64,000 nucleotides of DNA from Rhizohabitans arisaemae (lineage in GTDB: Bacteria; Actinomycetota; Actinomycetes; Streptosporangiales; Streptosporangiaceae). Under the pieces are notes generated by a model. That model saw nothing but the letters and a program-made list of their open reading frames with translations. It did no database searches and had not been told where the DNA came from. Made by a program: the position numbers and the translations under genes. The stretch spans positions 806,001 to 870,000 of the forward strand of contig NZ_BLRH01000009.1 of NCBI RefSeq assembly GCF_025996515.1, given 5' to 3'. The stretch's first letter is position 1. The number at the start of each line of letters is the position of its first letter. Positions 9,267-17,349 of the stretch are shown here, in pieces.

Positions 9267-9742
9267 GCAAGGGCACACCGGCCACGGTCGCGCTGACCAA
9301 GGCCAAATCCACCTTCACCCTGCACCCGTACGAGCACGACGCGGGGGCGTCCAACTACGGGGACGAGGCCGCCGCCGCGCTCGGCGTGCCCCGGGAGCAG
9401 ATCTTCAAGACCCTGGTGGCCGCCGTCGACGGCGCGCTGGCGGTCGCCGTCGTCCCCGTCGCCGGCAAGCTGGACCTCAAGGCGTTCGCCGCGGCGCTCG
9501 GCGGCAAACGCGCCGCGATGGCCGAGGCCCCCGTGGTGGAGCGGGCGACCGGCTACGTGGTCGGCGGGATCAGCCCTCTCGGCCAGCGCAAACGCCTGCC
9601 CACGGTGGTCGACGAGTCGGCGCTGGACTTCGCCGCCGTCTACTGCTCGGCGGGGCGCCGCGGCCTGCAGATCGAGCTGCCCCCGGCCGAGCTGATCCGC
9701 CTCACCCAGGCCAAGACCGCCCGGATCTCCCGGACCGACTGA
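9263..9742 (+). CDS. ybaK: YbaK/EbsC-type Cys-tRNA(Pro)/aminoacyl-tRNA deacylase
   Basis: A 159-residue YbaK-family trans-editing protein that hydrolyses Cys-tRNA(Pro) and related mischarged tRNAs. Visible family features are GVPREQIFKTLVAAVDG with the conserved Lys, KLDLKAFAAALGGKRAAMAE, and GYVVGGISPLGQRKRLPTVVDESAL. The TTG start at 9263 overlaps the previous stop (TTGA), and GGAGGGG about 10 nt upstream supports it; no ATG or GTG lies nearby. The gene is therefore coupled to the LON-domain protein. Substrate specificity is inferred from family membership only. Confidence 0.9.
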   Translation: MSKGTPATVALTKAKSTFTLHPYEHDAGASNYGDEAAAALGVPREQIFKTLVAAVDGALAVAVVPVAGKLDLKAFAAALGGKRAAMAEAPVVERATGYVVGGISPLGQRKRLPTVVDESALDFAAVYCSAGRRGLQIELPPAELIRLTQAKTARISRTD

Positions 9743-9770
9743 CCCCGTACGGCCCGCGGCGGGCGGTGCC

Positions 9771-10301
9771 TCACGGGGTCGCGCGGCCGTCCCGCCCCGG
9801 GAGGCGGTCGGGAAGCGGCGTCTGGGGGTCCAGGCCGGCGTACGGCCTGCGCCAGGGGGTGTCGCGGTACGCGTAGGACCCCTCGATCAGGCCGAACACC
9901 GCGACCGCGATCAACGGCCAGGCGAAGAGCACCCCGGTGGCCCGCAGGGTCAGCGCCACCGGCTCGGCGTCGATCATCCCGCCGACCTGGAACGCGACGA
10001 AGGCGCCGAGCAGCCCGCCCGCCGCCAGCCCGAGCAGCACCGCCACCGGGCGACCGCGCCCGAGCAGATAACCGACGACCCCGCTGACCAGCCCGGCCGC
10101 CCCGGTGACCACGGCGAACCAGCCGTCTCCGGCGATGATGTCCTGGGTGGTGGGGTCGGCCAGCCGCGGCCCGCTCGCGGTCACCACGTACGACACACGC
10201 GGGGCGACCACCCCCCAGAGCAGCCCGGCGGCCACCCCGGAGAGCGCGAGCACGGCCAGGGTGACGGCGAAGGCCCGTACCGGCCGGATCCAGCCCATCA
10301 C
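9771..10301 (-). CDS. DUF2567-like four-helix membrane protein
   Basis: A 176-residue membrane protein with four hydrophobic segments: FAVTLAVLALSGVAAGLLWG, an extracytoplasmic loop with DIIAGDGWFAVVTG, then VSGVVGYLLG, VLLGLAAGGLLGAFVAF, and ATGVLFAWPLIAVAVFGLI. A Pro/Arg-rich cytoplasmic tail follows. This layout resembles actinobacterial DUF2567 proteins, which have no assigned function. The start is GTG 10301 followed by ATG 10298; either is possible. It is convergent with the deacylase gene and divergent from murA. Confidence 0.72.
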   Translation of the reverse strand: MMGWIRPVRAFAVTLAVLALSGVAAGLLWGVVAPRVSYVVTASGPRLADPTTQDIIAGDGWFAVVTGAAGLVSGVVGYLLGRGRPVAVLLGLAAGGLLGAFVAFQVGGMIDAEPVALTLRATGVLFAWPLIAVAVFGLIEGSYAYRDTPWRRPYAGLDPQTPLPDRLPGRDGRATP

Positions 10302-10464
10302 CCGACCTTACCCATGCCAACGAAACCAGCACTGGAGTACATGAGTCATACCGCTTCAGTCGGGAATGGGGCCATGGCCTGCATCTCCCCATTACGCCAT
10401 GCACTATGTCAAGCCGGAATAAGAACCCGAGGTCCCGGAAAGGGGCGCCTCGGGTGGCATCTCC

Positions 10465-10470
10465 TATGCT
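10465..10470 (+). promoter_or_regulatory. -10-like hexamer TATGCT before murA
   Basis: TATGCT ends 8 nt before the murA GTG start (10479), again with no ribosome binding site. A strong hairpin, ACCCGAGG pairing with CCTCGGGT, ends just upstream at about 10457. Confidence 0.4.
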
Positions 10471-10478
10471 GTGACATC

Positions 10479-11789
10479 GTGACCGATCAGGTGTGGCAGA
10501 TCGAACCGTCCGGACGTCTCCGCGGCGACGTCGAGGTCCGTGGATCGAAGAACGCCGTGACCAAGCACATGGTCGCGGCGATGCTCGGCGTCGACACGAG
10601 CACGATTCAGAACGCCCCCGACGTCGGCGACGTCGGCATCACCGCGGCGATGCTCAGGTCCCTCGGCTTCGAGGTCGAGACCGGGCACGGGGAGATCACG
10701 GTCGCCCCCGGCACCCACGTGGAGCCACGGGTACCCCACGCCTTCACCGGGCTCAACCGCATCCCCATCCTCATGCTCGGCCCGCTGCTCCACCTCGCCG
10801 GCGAGGCGTTCGTCCCGCTGGTCGGCGGCGACCCCATCGGCCACCGCCCGATCGACTTCCACGTCGAGGCCCTGCGGTCGATGGGCGCCGAGGTCCACAT
10901 CGGCGACGACGGCATCCACGCCAAGGCGGCCAAGCTCCGGGGCACCCGGATCGACCTGCCCTACCCGAGCGTCGGGGCCACCGAGACCGTGCTGCTGACG
11001 GCGGTGCTCGCCGAGGGCAAGACGGTGATCCGCGGCGCCGCGACCGAGCCCGAGGTGGTGGAACTCGCCCTCTTCCTGCAGCGCATGGGGGCCAGGATCG
11101 AACTCAGCCCCGACCGCAGGGTCGTGGTCGAAGGGGTCGAACGGCTGCGCGGCGCTTCCACCTGGCTGGCGGGCGACCGGCTTGAGGCCTTCTCCTACCT
11201 GGTCGCCGGTCTCATCACCGGCGGGCAGGTGCGCGTGCACGGCTGCCCCCAGGACCGGCTCGTCACCGCGATCACCACCCTGGCCAGGATGGGTGCCCAG
11301 TTCGAGATCACCGACGACTGGCTCACCGCCTCCGCCCCGAACGGGCTCCGCGCCGCCGCGGTGCAGACCGACACCCACCCGGGCTTCATGACCGACTGGC
11401 AGACCCCGCTCATGGTGCTGTTCACCCAGGCCGAGGGGATGTCGGTGCTGCACGAGACGGTGTTTGAGAACCGGCTCGTGTACGTGCCCGCGCTGCAGAA
11501 GATGGGCTGCGAGATCGAGGTCTTCGACGTCTGCCTCGGCGGCCCCGCCTGCCGCTTCCACGACACCAACGCCAAGCACTCGGCCGTGGTCCGCGGGGTG
11601 TCCAAACTCCGCGGCGCCGACGTCACCATGCCCGACGTGCGGGCCGGCTTCTCGGCCGTGCTCGCCGCCGCCGCCGCCGAGGGCACCTCCACGCTCCGGG
11701 GCATCCAGCACATCGAGCGCGGTTACCACCGGCCCCTGGAGCAGTTCAGCTCCCTCGGACTGAAAATCCGGCGGGAAACGGTCGCCTAA
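10479..11789 (+). CDS. murA: UDP-GlcNAc 1-carboxyvinyltransferase, Asp-type active site
   Basis: MurA transfers enolpyruvate from PEP to UDP-GlcNAc, the first committed step of peptidoglycan synthesis. The 436-residue two-domain (EPSP-synthase fold) protein shows RGSKNAVTKHMVAAML with the conserved Lys-Asn pair near residue 25, TDWQ (the Asp of the catalytic loop) near residue 306, and RGYHRPLEQF near the C-terminus. The catalytic loop reads LVGGDPIGHRPIDFH: position 118, equivalent to Cys115 of E. coli MurA, is Asp. Asp at this position is known from mycobacterial MurA and abolishes covalent inactivation by fosfomycin. The GTG start has no ribosome site and is probably leaderless. It may be a second MurA paralogue; one genome copy elsewhere cannot be excluded. 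Confidence 0.92.
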   Translation: MTDQVWQIEPSGRLRGDVEVRGSKNAVTKHMVAAMLGVDTSTIQNAPDVGDVGITAAMLRSLGFEVETGHGEITVAPGTHVEPRVPHAFTGLNRIPILMLGPLLHLAGEAFVPLVGGDPIGHRPIDFHVEALRSMGAEVHIGDDGIHAKAAKLRGTRIDLPYPSVGATETVLLTAVLAEGKTVIRGAATEPEVVELALFLQRMGARIELSPDRRVVVEGVERLRGASTWLAGDRLEAFSYLVAGLITGGQVRVHGCPQDRLVTAITTLARMGAQFEITDDWLTASAPNGLRAAAVQTDTHPGFMTDWQTPLMVLFTQAEGMSVLHETVFENRLVYVPALQKMGCEIEVFDVCLGGPACRFHDTNAKHSAVVRGVSKLRGADVTMPDVRAGFSAVLAAAAAEGTSTLRGIQHIERGYHRPLEQFSSLGLKIRRETVA

Positions 11790-11851
11790 TCCTGGGCGAG
11801 GCTTTGCCGACGGGCCGCGTCCTCCTCCGGGAAGGCGGCGAGCCCCCGACG

Positions 11852-11857
11852 TAATGT
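11852..11857 (+). promoter_or_regulatory. -10-like hexamer TAATGT, leaderless start candidate
   Basis: TAATGT is followed by exactly 7 nt and GTG 11865, the penicillin-binding protein start. No Shine-Dalgarno sequence is present in the gap. Confidence 0.45.
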
Positions 11858-11864
11858 CGGGATC

Positions 11865-14141
11865 GTGGAGCATGTGCTGGCCAACGTGGGCCGTCTCGCC
11901 GTGGGTGGTGTCGCCGCCGGAGTCATCGCCGCGGGGATCGCCCTCCCCGTGGTCGGCGGCGTCGGCTTCACCCTCCGCGACGTCATCGACGGATTCCGGA
12001 ACCTCCCCTCGTCCCTGCGGGAAGGCCCGCTCCCGCAGAAGACCCGGCTGCTGGACGCGACCGGAACCCAGTTCGCGCAGTTCTACTACGAGAACCGGGA
12101 GGCGGTCCCGCTCGACCGGATCAGCCCCCTGGCCCGGCAGGCCGTCGTCGCCATCGAGGACTCGCGCTTCTTCGAACACGCCGGACTCGATGTCAAAGGG
12201 ACCATCCGGGCGGTGATCACCAACGCCCAGGCGGGCGAAATCCGGCAGGGCGGCTCCTCGCTCACCCAGCAGTACGTCAAGAACGTCCTGGTCGAGGCGG
12301 CCGAGACCGAGAAGGAGCGGGAAGCGGCCCGGGCGCCCAACCTCGGCAGGAAGATCAGCGAACTCCGTTACGCGCTCGCGCTGGAGCAGAAGTACTCCAA
12401 ACAGGAGATCCTCGAACGCTACCTCAACGTCGCCTACTTCGGGGCGGGCGCCTACGGCGTGCAGGCCGCGGCCAAACGCTTCTTCGGCAAAACCGCCGCG
12501 CAGCTCACCCTCGTCGAGGCGGCCACCATCGCCGGAGCCGTACGGTCACCGCACCACACCGACCCCTCGCTCGGCCCGCAAAGCCGGGCCCGGCTCAAAG
12601 AGCGGCGCGACGTCGTCCTCGACCGGATGGCCGAACTGAAGATGGTCTCCCCCGAGGAAGCCGCCAAAGCCAAAGCCCGGCCGCTCCGGCTCCAGCTGAA
12701 CGTCCAGCCCGCCAGCTGCGAGGACAGCGGGCACCCGTACTTCTGCGAATACGTCCAGCGGGAGATCCTCAACAGCCCGGCCTTCGGCCAGGACCCCGCG
12801 GAACGGGCCAAGCGCCTGATCCGCGGCGGCATCGTGATCCGCACCACCCTGCGGCCCCGGATCCAGCGCGCCGCCGAACACGCCATCCGCGAACGGGTCA
12901 GCCCCGCCGACACCGAGGTCGCCGCGGAAGCCATGATCGAACCCGGCACCGGATACATCCGGGCCCTGGCCGGCAGCAAACTGTTCGGCCGCAACCCCGG
13001 AAACAAGAAGAACGGCCCCTACACCAACTTCAACCTCCCCGCCGACGCGGCCCACGGCGGCGGCGTCGGCCTCCAAGCCGGCTCCACCTTCAAGGTCTTC
13101 ACCCTCGCCACCGCGCTCGCCCAGGGCTGGCGGTTCAACCAGGGCTTCGACACCCCCGGGGTGCTCACCCCCTCCGCCGGCTACCGGGACTGCGCGGGGC
13201 GGCCGGTCAACGCGCCCGACGTGCAGATCTACAACGCCTCCGGAGAAGGCCGCGGCGGGCCGTACAGCCTCTCCACCGGAACCTGGGAATCGGTCAACAT
13301 CTTCTACATGATGCTGGAGCGCAAGGTCGGGCTCTGCGCGACGATGAAGACGGCGGAGGCCCTCGGCGTCAGGCGCGCCGACGGCGGGCCCCTGCGCCCC
13401 GTCCCCACCTTCACCCTCGGCGTCAACGAGATGGACCCCGTGACCGTGGCCGCGTCCTTCGCCGCCTTCGCCGCACGCGGCAGGTACTGCGAGCCGCTGG
13501 CCATCGCCGAGATCACGGACTTCGACGGGACCCGCACCCCGGTGAGCCCCACCTGCCGGCAGGCCATCGACCCCGAGGTCGCCGACGCGGTCAGCCACGT
13601 GCTGCGCGGAGTCTTCGCCGAAGGCACCATGCGCGGGCAGGACATCGGGCGGCCCGCCGCCGGCAAGACCGGCACCAACAACGGGTACACCTCCGCCTGG
13701 TTCGCCGGATACACCCCAGACCTGGCGGCGGCGGTCAGCGTCGGCGACATCCGCGGCCCCTACCGGTACCCGCTGACCGGCACCCGGATCGGCGACACCT
13801 ACTTCGGCCAGGTCCAGGGGGCGAGCCTGCCCGGCCCCATCTGGGTCCAGTCGATGCGCCGCGCGCTGGCGGGCACCTACCCGACCTACTTCCACCGCCC
13901 CAACCTCGCCCGGTTCGGCGGCGGCGTCACCCCCGGCCTGGAGGAGAAGGACAAGGAGCGGAAGGTGCGACGGGACCCGGAGACCGGGGAGGTGCTGGCC
14001 TCCCCCGAGCGGGACGAACAACGGACACGGCGGGGCGCCCGCCGATTCCGCGACGACCTCGCCCGGCCCCGCTTCCACCGCCCCGACCGCGACCTGCCAC
14101 CCCGCTTCCACGACCAGCCCTGGCCCCAACCCTGGAACTAG
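11865..14141 (+). CDS. Class A penicillin-binding protein (glycosyltransferase-transpeptidase)
   Basis: A 758-residue bifunctional peptidoglycan synthase that polymerises lipid II and cross-links the stems outside the membrane. One N-terminal membrane anchor spans residues ~10-36. The GT51 domain has EDSRFFEHAGLD with the catalytic Glu at 98, GGSSLTQQYVKN near 129-140, RKISELRYALALEQKYSKQEIL and YLNVAYFGAGAYGV. The transpeptidase domain has S407-T-F-K410 in AGSTFKVFTLA, S476-V-N, and K601-T-G in AGKTGTNNGYTSAWFAGYTP. The C-terminal ~90 residues are Arg/Pro/Asp-rich and disordered. It follows murA by 75 nt. This is a housekeeping PBP1-type enzyme; I cannot say which paralogue. Confidence 0.95.
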   Translation: MEHVLANVGRLAVGGVAAGVIAAGIALPVVGGVGFTLRDVIDGFRNLPSSLREGPLPQKTRLLDATGTQFAQFYYENREAVPLDRISPLARQAVVAIEDSRFFEHAGLDVKGTIRAVITNAQAGEIRQGGSSLTQQYVKNVLVEAAETEKEREAARAPNLGRKISELRYALALEQKYSKQEILERYLNVAYFGAGAYGVQAAAKRFFGKTAAQLTLVEAATIAGAVRSPHHTDPSLGPQSRARLKERRDVVLDRMAELKMVSPEEAAKAKARPLRLQLNVQPASCEDSGHPYFCEYVQREILNSPAFGQDPAERAKRLIRGGIVIRTTLRPRIQRAAEHAIRERVSPADTEVAAEAMIEPGTGYIRALAGSKLFGRNPGNKKNGPYTNFNLPADAAHGGGVGLQAGSTFKVFTLATALAQGWRFNQGFDTPGVLTPSAGYRDCAGRPVNAPDVQIYNASGEGRGGPYSLSTGTWESVNIFYMMLERKVGLCATMKTAEALGVRRADGGPLRPVPTFTLGVNEMDPVTVAASFAAFAARGRYCEPLAIAEITDFDGTRTPVSPTCRQAIDPEVADAVSHVLRGVFAEGTMRGQDIGRPAAGKTGTNNGYTSAWFAGYTPDLAAAVSVGDIRGPYRYPLTGTRIGDTYFGQVQGASLPGPIWVQSMRRALAGTYPTYFHRPNLARFGGGVTPGLEEKDKERKVRRDPETGEVLASPERDEQRTRRGARRFRDDLARPRFHRPDRDLPPRFHDQPWPQPWN

Positions 14142-14311
14142 ACCCTGACCTCCGGAGCCGTACGGGCTGGAGCCGCATCCCGGCCGCCCAGCGGGGTTAC
14201 CCGGATTTGGTGGGGAGAGGCGGGAAGGAGCCGTTCGGGTGACGACAACGGACGTGCGGTACCCCGTTAAGAGAAGTCCGGGTTACAGGAACAGTATTTT
14301 CTAACATTGAC

Positions 14312-14358
14312 CGCGGTGGTTCGTGCCGCACAAAAAGCGCGCGGCACGAACCACCGCG
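14312..14358. terminator. Left strong hairpin (18-bp perfect stem)
   Basis: CGCGGTGGTTCGTGCCGC (14312-14329) pairs perfectly with 14341-14358 around an 11-nt loop containing AAAAAGC. It lies 170 nt after the PBP stop. It resembles the right hairpin but has a different, still fully paired stem, so pairing has been kept while the sequence changed. Confidence 0.6.
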
Positions 14359-14363
14359 CGCAT

Positions 14364-14392
14364 TCTCGCGCCGCAAAGAGCGCGGCGCGAGA
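14364..14392. repeat. Second left hairpin (11-bp stem)
   Basis: TCTCGCGCCGC (14364-14374) pairs with GCGGCGCGAGA (14382-14392), loop AAAGAGC. A related but less perfect stem-loop, with GCTCTTTGC, occurs in reverse at about 14834-14868. Confidence 0.6.
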
Positions 14393-14395
14393 AGT

Positions 14396-14443
14396 GCGGA
14401 CGTAGCGCGTCGGGCACCTAGGATCCAGCCACGCTTACAACAA
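14396..14443 (+). repeat. 48-nt core repeat, copy A (direct)
   Basis: Copy A begins GCGGACGTAGCGCGTCGGGC and ends CACGCTTACAACAA. Similarity to copy B continues for about another 100 nt, through GTAAGAAACCT and CTGGATTCAG to CGAAACGCGGC near 14540. Within the unit ATCCAG and CTGGAT, and CTTAC and GTAAG, could pair. Confidence 0.75.
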
Positions 14444-14575
14444 TGACCTGGAACCCGTAAGAAACCTTAAGCCTACTGGATTCAGCCATCAACCGAATCG
14501 GTGCTACCAGGGTAAGCCGTGCACGCTCGAAACGCGGCAGCGTCTGGAATGAATGACTTTCGCAGCGCGAGAAGT

Positions 14576-14623
14576 GCGGACGTAGCGCCTCGGGCACCTA
14601 GGATCCAGCCACGCTTACAACAA
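14576..14623 (+). repeat. 48-nt core repeat, copy B (direct)
   Basis: Copy B is exactly 180 nt after copy A, with one mismatch in the core. The longer ~165-nt unit (to ~14728) diverges more, with a one-base insertion near its end. Confidence 0.75.
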
Positions 14624-14780
14624 TGACCTGGAACCCGTAAGAAACCTCAGGCTTACTGGATTCAGCAATTACCTGAATCGTCGCTGCCGGGGTGGGCACG
14701 TGTGCGCTCGAAACGCGGCGGCGTCTGGTGAGGATTTTCGCCGCCTCCGGCCGTACCAAACGGTGTCTGCCTGCACATTC

Positions 14781-14827
14781 TTGTTGTAAGCGTGGCTGGA
14801 TTTTAGGTGCCCGAGGCGCTAAGTCCG
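14781..14827 (-). repeat. 48-nt core repeat, copy C (inverted)
   Basis: Read on the minus strand this matches copies A and B (GCGGACTTAGCGCCTCGGGC ... CACGCTTACAACAA) with a handful of substitutions. It marks the inner end of the right arm. Confidence 0.7.
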
Positions 14828-14865
14828 CTCTTCGCACGCCGCGCTCTTTGCGGCGGGCGAAAGCG

Positions 14866-14910
14866 TGCGGGGTTCGTGCCGGACGCTTTTTGTCCGGCAC
14901 GAACCCCGCA
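14866..14910. terminator. Right strong hairpin (19-bp perfect stem)
   Basis: TGCGGGGTTCGTGCCGGAC (14866-14884) pairs perfectly with 14892-14910 around GCTTTTT. It is the mirror counterpart of the hairpin at 14312-14358, with compensatory base changes between the two. It lies about 100 nt beyond the stop of the minus-strand gene at 15010. Confidence 0.6.
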
Positions 14911-15009
14911 GTCAATGTTAGAAAACACCGGCTTTAACGGCGACCTCACCTAACACGGTCCCCACGTCCGTTGTCCTCACCCCGACCACGCCTATCCGGG
15001 TGGGTACGG

Positions 15010-16914
15010 TCAGCCCTGCTGTGGTTTGTTGGCCAAGATCGCGAGCCAGGCGGCGCGCGGGACTTTGTGGAGGTCGCGATAGAGGGTGGGGAGGGTGGAG
15101 TGCCAGGTGTCGAAGGCGGTCCAGTGTTCGGAGGTGGTCGGGACGACCCTGCCTTCGACCCGCAGGTGGGCGGGGAGGGGTGGGACGGCTTGGGGACGGC
15201 CTTCCTCGACGAGGTCGGTGAGGGCCTGCGCGACGGGGAGCCGGAAGTCGTCCAGTTTGGCCAGGCATTCGGTCTCGTCCCGGACGGGGACCCGCATCGG
15301 TGGGACGGCGGTGCCCGCCCCGGCGAGGGACCACCATTCCAGGGCCACGGCGGCGACGGGGTTCACCTCCGCCGGGACGGTCTGCGGCCCGAAGTCGAGC
15401 AGCACGTTGTAGCCGGCGAGCGCCCGGCCCGCCGCGAGGTCCCGGCGCCGGGCGCCGTCGTAGCCCGCGGTGGCGGCGGCCACCAGCCCGCTCAGGGCGC
15501 CAAGCTCCCGGAGCAAGGATTCCCCGCAGGTGAGAGCGATCTTGGCCTGCGCCACGAGCGTGCCGTCCAGACCGGCCCGGAACACGGCCATGGCCGCGAC
15601 GTCCCGCGCGACCAGCTCCAGGAAGGGGACGACGTCCGTACCCGGGAAGACCGGCTCCCGGTCGTCTCCGGCGACCGACCGCGCCAGCGGCACGGCCCAG
15701 GTGCGGCCCAGCGCGCCGAGCGCCCGGGTGACCTCCGGCTGCGGGGTGCGCGGCGGCTCCCCGCGCCCGGCCGCGACCGCGGCGTCGAAGACGTTCCGGG
15801 CCGCCTCGGATCCCTCGACGTCGCGGGCTCCCGCGAGCAGGATCCCGGCCGGGTCGCCGGAGACGTCGACCCGCCTGCTCCGCCCGCCCACCTCGAAGGT
15901 GACCCACCAGTCGTCGTCGACCAGGTCGTCGGCGTACCGGCGGTCCCGCAGGAGCGCGCGGGAGGCGGCGGGGTTCTCGGCCACCCGGGTGAGCACGGCG
16001 TGGACGGGGTCGTACTCGACGAGCGAACGCGCCAGGCCCGGGGAGACCAGCGCCTCGGCGAAGCCTTCCCGCCCGGGGTTGAGCCGGAGCGCGTACTGCC
16101 AGGGTTCGACGTCCCGCCGCCGCGCCGCCGGGGTTTCCCGCCGCCAGTCCAGGACCGACCTCGCGGCCTCGGCGAGGAATTCCGCGTCCCATTCGAAGCC
16201 GTGCGCGCCGTACTTGAACAGCATCCCGACGGCCCAGCGGTCTTCCTCGCGCGGGTGCACGATGGCGCGGACGGCTTTGTCGCCGAGGAGCCGGCGCCGG
16301 GACGCGGCGGCCATGGACGCGCCGAACGCGGCGGCCGCCTGCGCGACCCCGGAACCGAGGGCCGGTACGGGCTCGCCGCCGGCCGCCGGCGCCGCCGCGG
16401 GGACGGGTTCGGCGACGGCGGTGACCGCGGACGGGGCTTCCGCGCCGATCGTGGCCCAGAAGGAGGCGAGGTAGGAGTGGTCTTCGCCGTACAGCCCGGC
16501 GGTGACGGCGAGCGCGGCGAGCTCGGCGCGGAGCAGCGCCGGGTCCTCCCCTTTCAACGCCGCTTTGAGCCGGGCCGCGTCCACCTGGCCCTGCGCCCCG
16601 CCTTCGCTGACGGCACCCCATTGGACGAGTTGCCATCCGGGTGGGAGCTGCCCGGGTCCGGTGGGGTTCGTCCCACCGGGGACGCTCATCCGCTCCAGGT
16701 CCCGGGCGAGCCGGGCCCGGTGGGTCATGTCTCGTGCGTCGTCCCCGGCGACCCTGGTCAGTTCGGTCAGCCGGGCGAGTCCGGTCTGGGTCCACTGTTC
16801 GGAGAGCCTGCGGATCCGCGGGGCGTGGGTCTCCAGCGTGTCGAGTACGGTGCGGAGCCGCCGGGCGAGTTCTTCGACGTTGTCGGGGCGGACACCGACG
16901 AAGTCTCCGCTCAT
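15010..16914 (-). CDS. 634-aa WXG-partner protein, possible T7SS-type effector or scaffold
   Basis: A 634-residue protein of no assigned function. It opens MSGDFVGVRPDNVEELARRL with a helical hairpin like those of ESX/WXG-superfamily proteins (residues 1-75). An Ala/Pro linker lies near 190-215. The body is alpha-helical, with FKYGAHGFEWDAEFLAEAA, WQYALRLNPGREGF and DDLVDDDWWVTFEVGGRSRRVDV as distinctive stretches. No signal peptide or membrane span is seen. It overlaps the upstream small WXG gene by ATGA, so the two are made together. The layout resembles large actinobacterial proteins filed as DUF6571, but I cannot confirm that by eye. The second module at 20513-22791 is a distant parallel. 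Confidence 0.7.
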   Translation of the reverse strand: MSGDFVGVRPDNVEELARRLRTVLDTLETHAPRIRRLSEQWTQTGLARLTELTRVAGDDARDMTHRARLARDLERMSVPGGTNPTGPGQLPPGWQLVQWGAVSEGGAQGQVDAARLKAALKGEDPALLRAELAALAVTAGLYGEDHSYLASFWATIGAEAPSAVTAVAEPVPAAAPAAGGEPVPALGSGVAQAAAAFGASMAAASRRRLLGDKAVRAIVHPREEDRWAVGMLFKYGAHGFEWDAEFLAEAARSVLDWRRETPAARRRDVEPWQYALRLNPGREGFAEALVSPGLARSLVEYDPVHAVLTRVAENPAASRALLRDRRYADDLVDDDWWVTFEVGGRSRRVDVSGDPAGILLAGARDVEGSEAARNVFDAAVAAGRGEPPRTPQPEVTRALGALGRTWAVPLARSVAGDDREPVFPGTDVVPFLELVARDVAAMAVFRAGLDGTLVAQAKIALTCGESLLRELGALSGLVAAATAGYDGARRRDLAAGRALAGYNVLLDFGPQTVPAEVNPVAAVALEWWSLAGAGTAVPPMRVPVRDETECLAKLDDFRLPVAQALTDLVEEGRPQAVPPLPAHLRVEGRVVPTTSEHWTAFDTWHSTLPTLYRDLHKVPRAAWLAILANKPQQG

Positions 16915-17153
16915 GGACCGGCGGAGAGGCGTTGGATTCTGGCGTTGAGCTCGGCGAGGGTTTCGGCGAGGAGGTTCTCCAGGTCGTGCCTCCTGCGCTT
17001 CCACTCCCCCGCCCACTGGTCCGCCCGCGCGCCCTGCCAGGTCTGCGACCCGATCAGATGCTCAGCATAGGTCAACGCGTGCCGGATGTCCTGAGTGGCG
17101 GACTCGACGACCAGCTTGTCACGAATCGCGTCCTGCAGTTCGTGCGCCGACAA
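16911..17153 (-). CDS. Small WXG100-like protein, module 1
   Basis: An 80-residue helical protein of WXG100/ESAT-6 size. The W-x-G turn is in IGSQTWQGARADQWAGEW, between an N-terminal helix (ELQDAIRDKLVVESATQDIRHALTYAEHL) and a C-terminal helix (KRRRHDLENLLAETLAELNARIQRL). The start is TTG 17153, supported by GAGGAG 6 nt upstream; no ATG or GTG is available. The stop overlaps the start of the 634-aa gene (ATGA). WXG proteins are usually exported by type VII (ESX) systems as dimers. No ESX machinery gene is in the window, so export is inference. Confidence 0.78.
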   Translation of the reverse strand: MSAHELQDAIRDKLVVESATQDIRHALTYAEHLIGSQTWQGARADQWAGEWKRRRHDLENLLAETLAELNARIQRLSAGP

Positions 17154-17349
17154 CTTCTGCTCCTCGCTGCGTGATGCGGGAGTCTGCTATTACAGGGGTT
17201 TTTGCTGTAGATCGCAATGATATGTCGGATAGCGGGACCCTCAACCCTCATTCCCAGGGTGTCGCCGAACGGGCGACCGGGCAATCGGCAAGGGTATCGG
17301 CAGCGTGTCCCGGCGTCTCCCACGTTCGGTGATATTAACGTCACCTGTT

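Larger units (their letters stand above)
14233..14985. repeat. 750-bp nested inverted and direct repeat, gene-free
   Basis: The whole gap between two convergent genes is one symmetric structure. The left arm (14233 to ~14443) and right arm (~14781-14985, reverse orientation) match piecewise: GACAACGGACGTG (14244-14256) with its complement at 14963-14975; TTTTCTAACATTGAC (14297-14311) with its complement at 14911-14925; then paired hairpins; then a 48-nt core. The core also occurs a third time in direct orientation, 180 nt downstream of the first copy. No convincing coding sequence is present. The structure could be a decayed MITE-like element, a bidirectional terminator array, or structured non-coding RNA. 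Confidence 0.85.

Noticed and set aside
14388-14830. Possible CRISPR array
   Set aside because: Only three copies, one inverted, with a 180-nt period and no regular short spacers or cas genes.
14598-14915. A 105-codon minus-strand ORF inside the repeat array
   Set aside because: It crosses repeat copies and hairpin stems, has no ribosome site and no coherent protein character.
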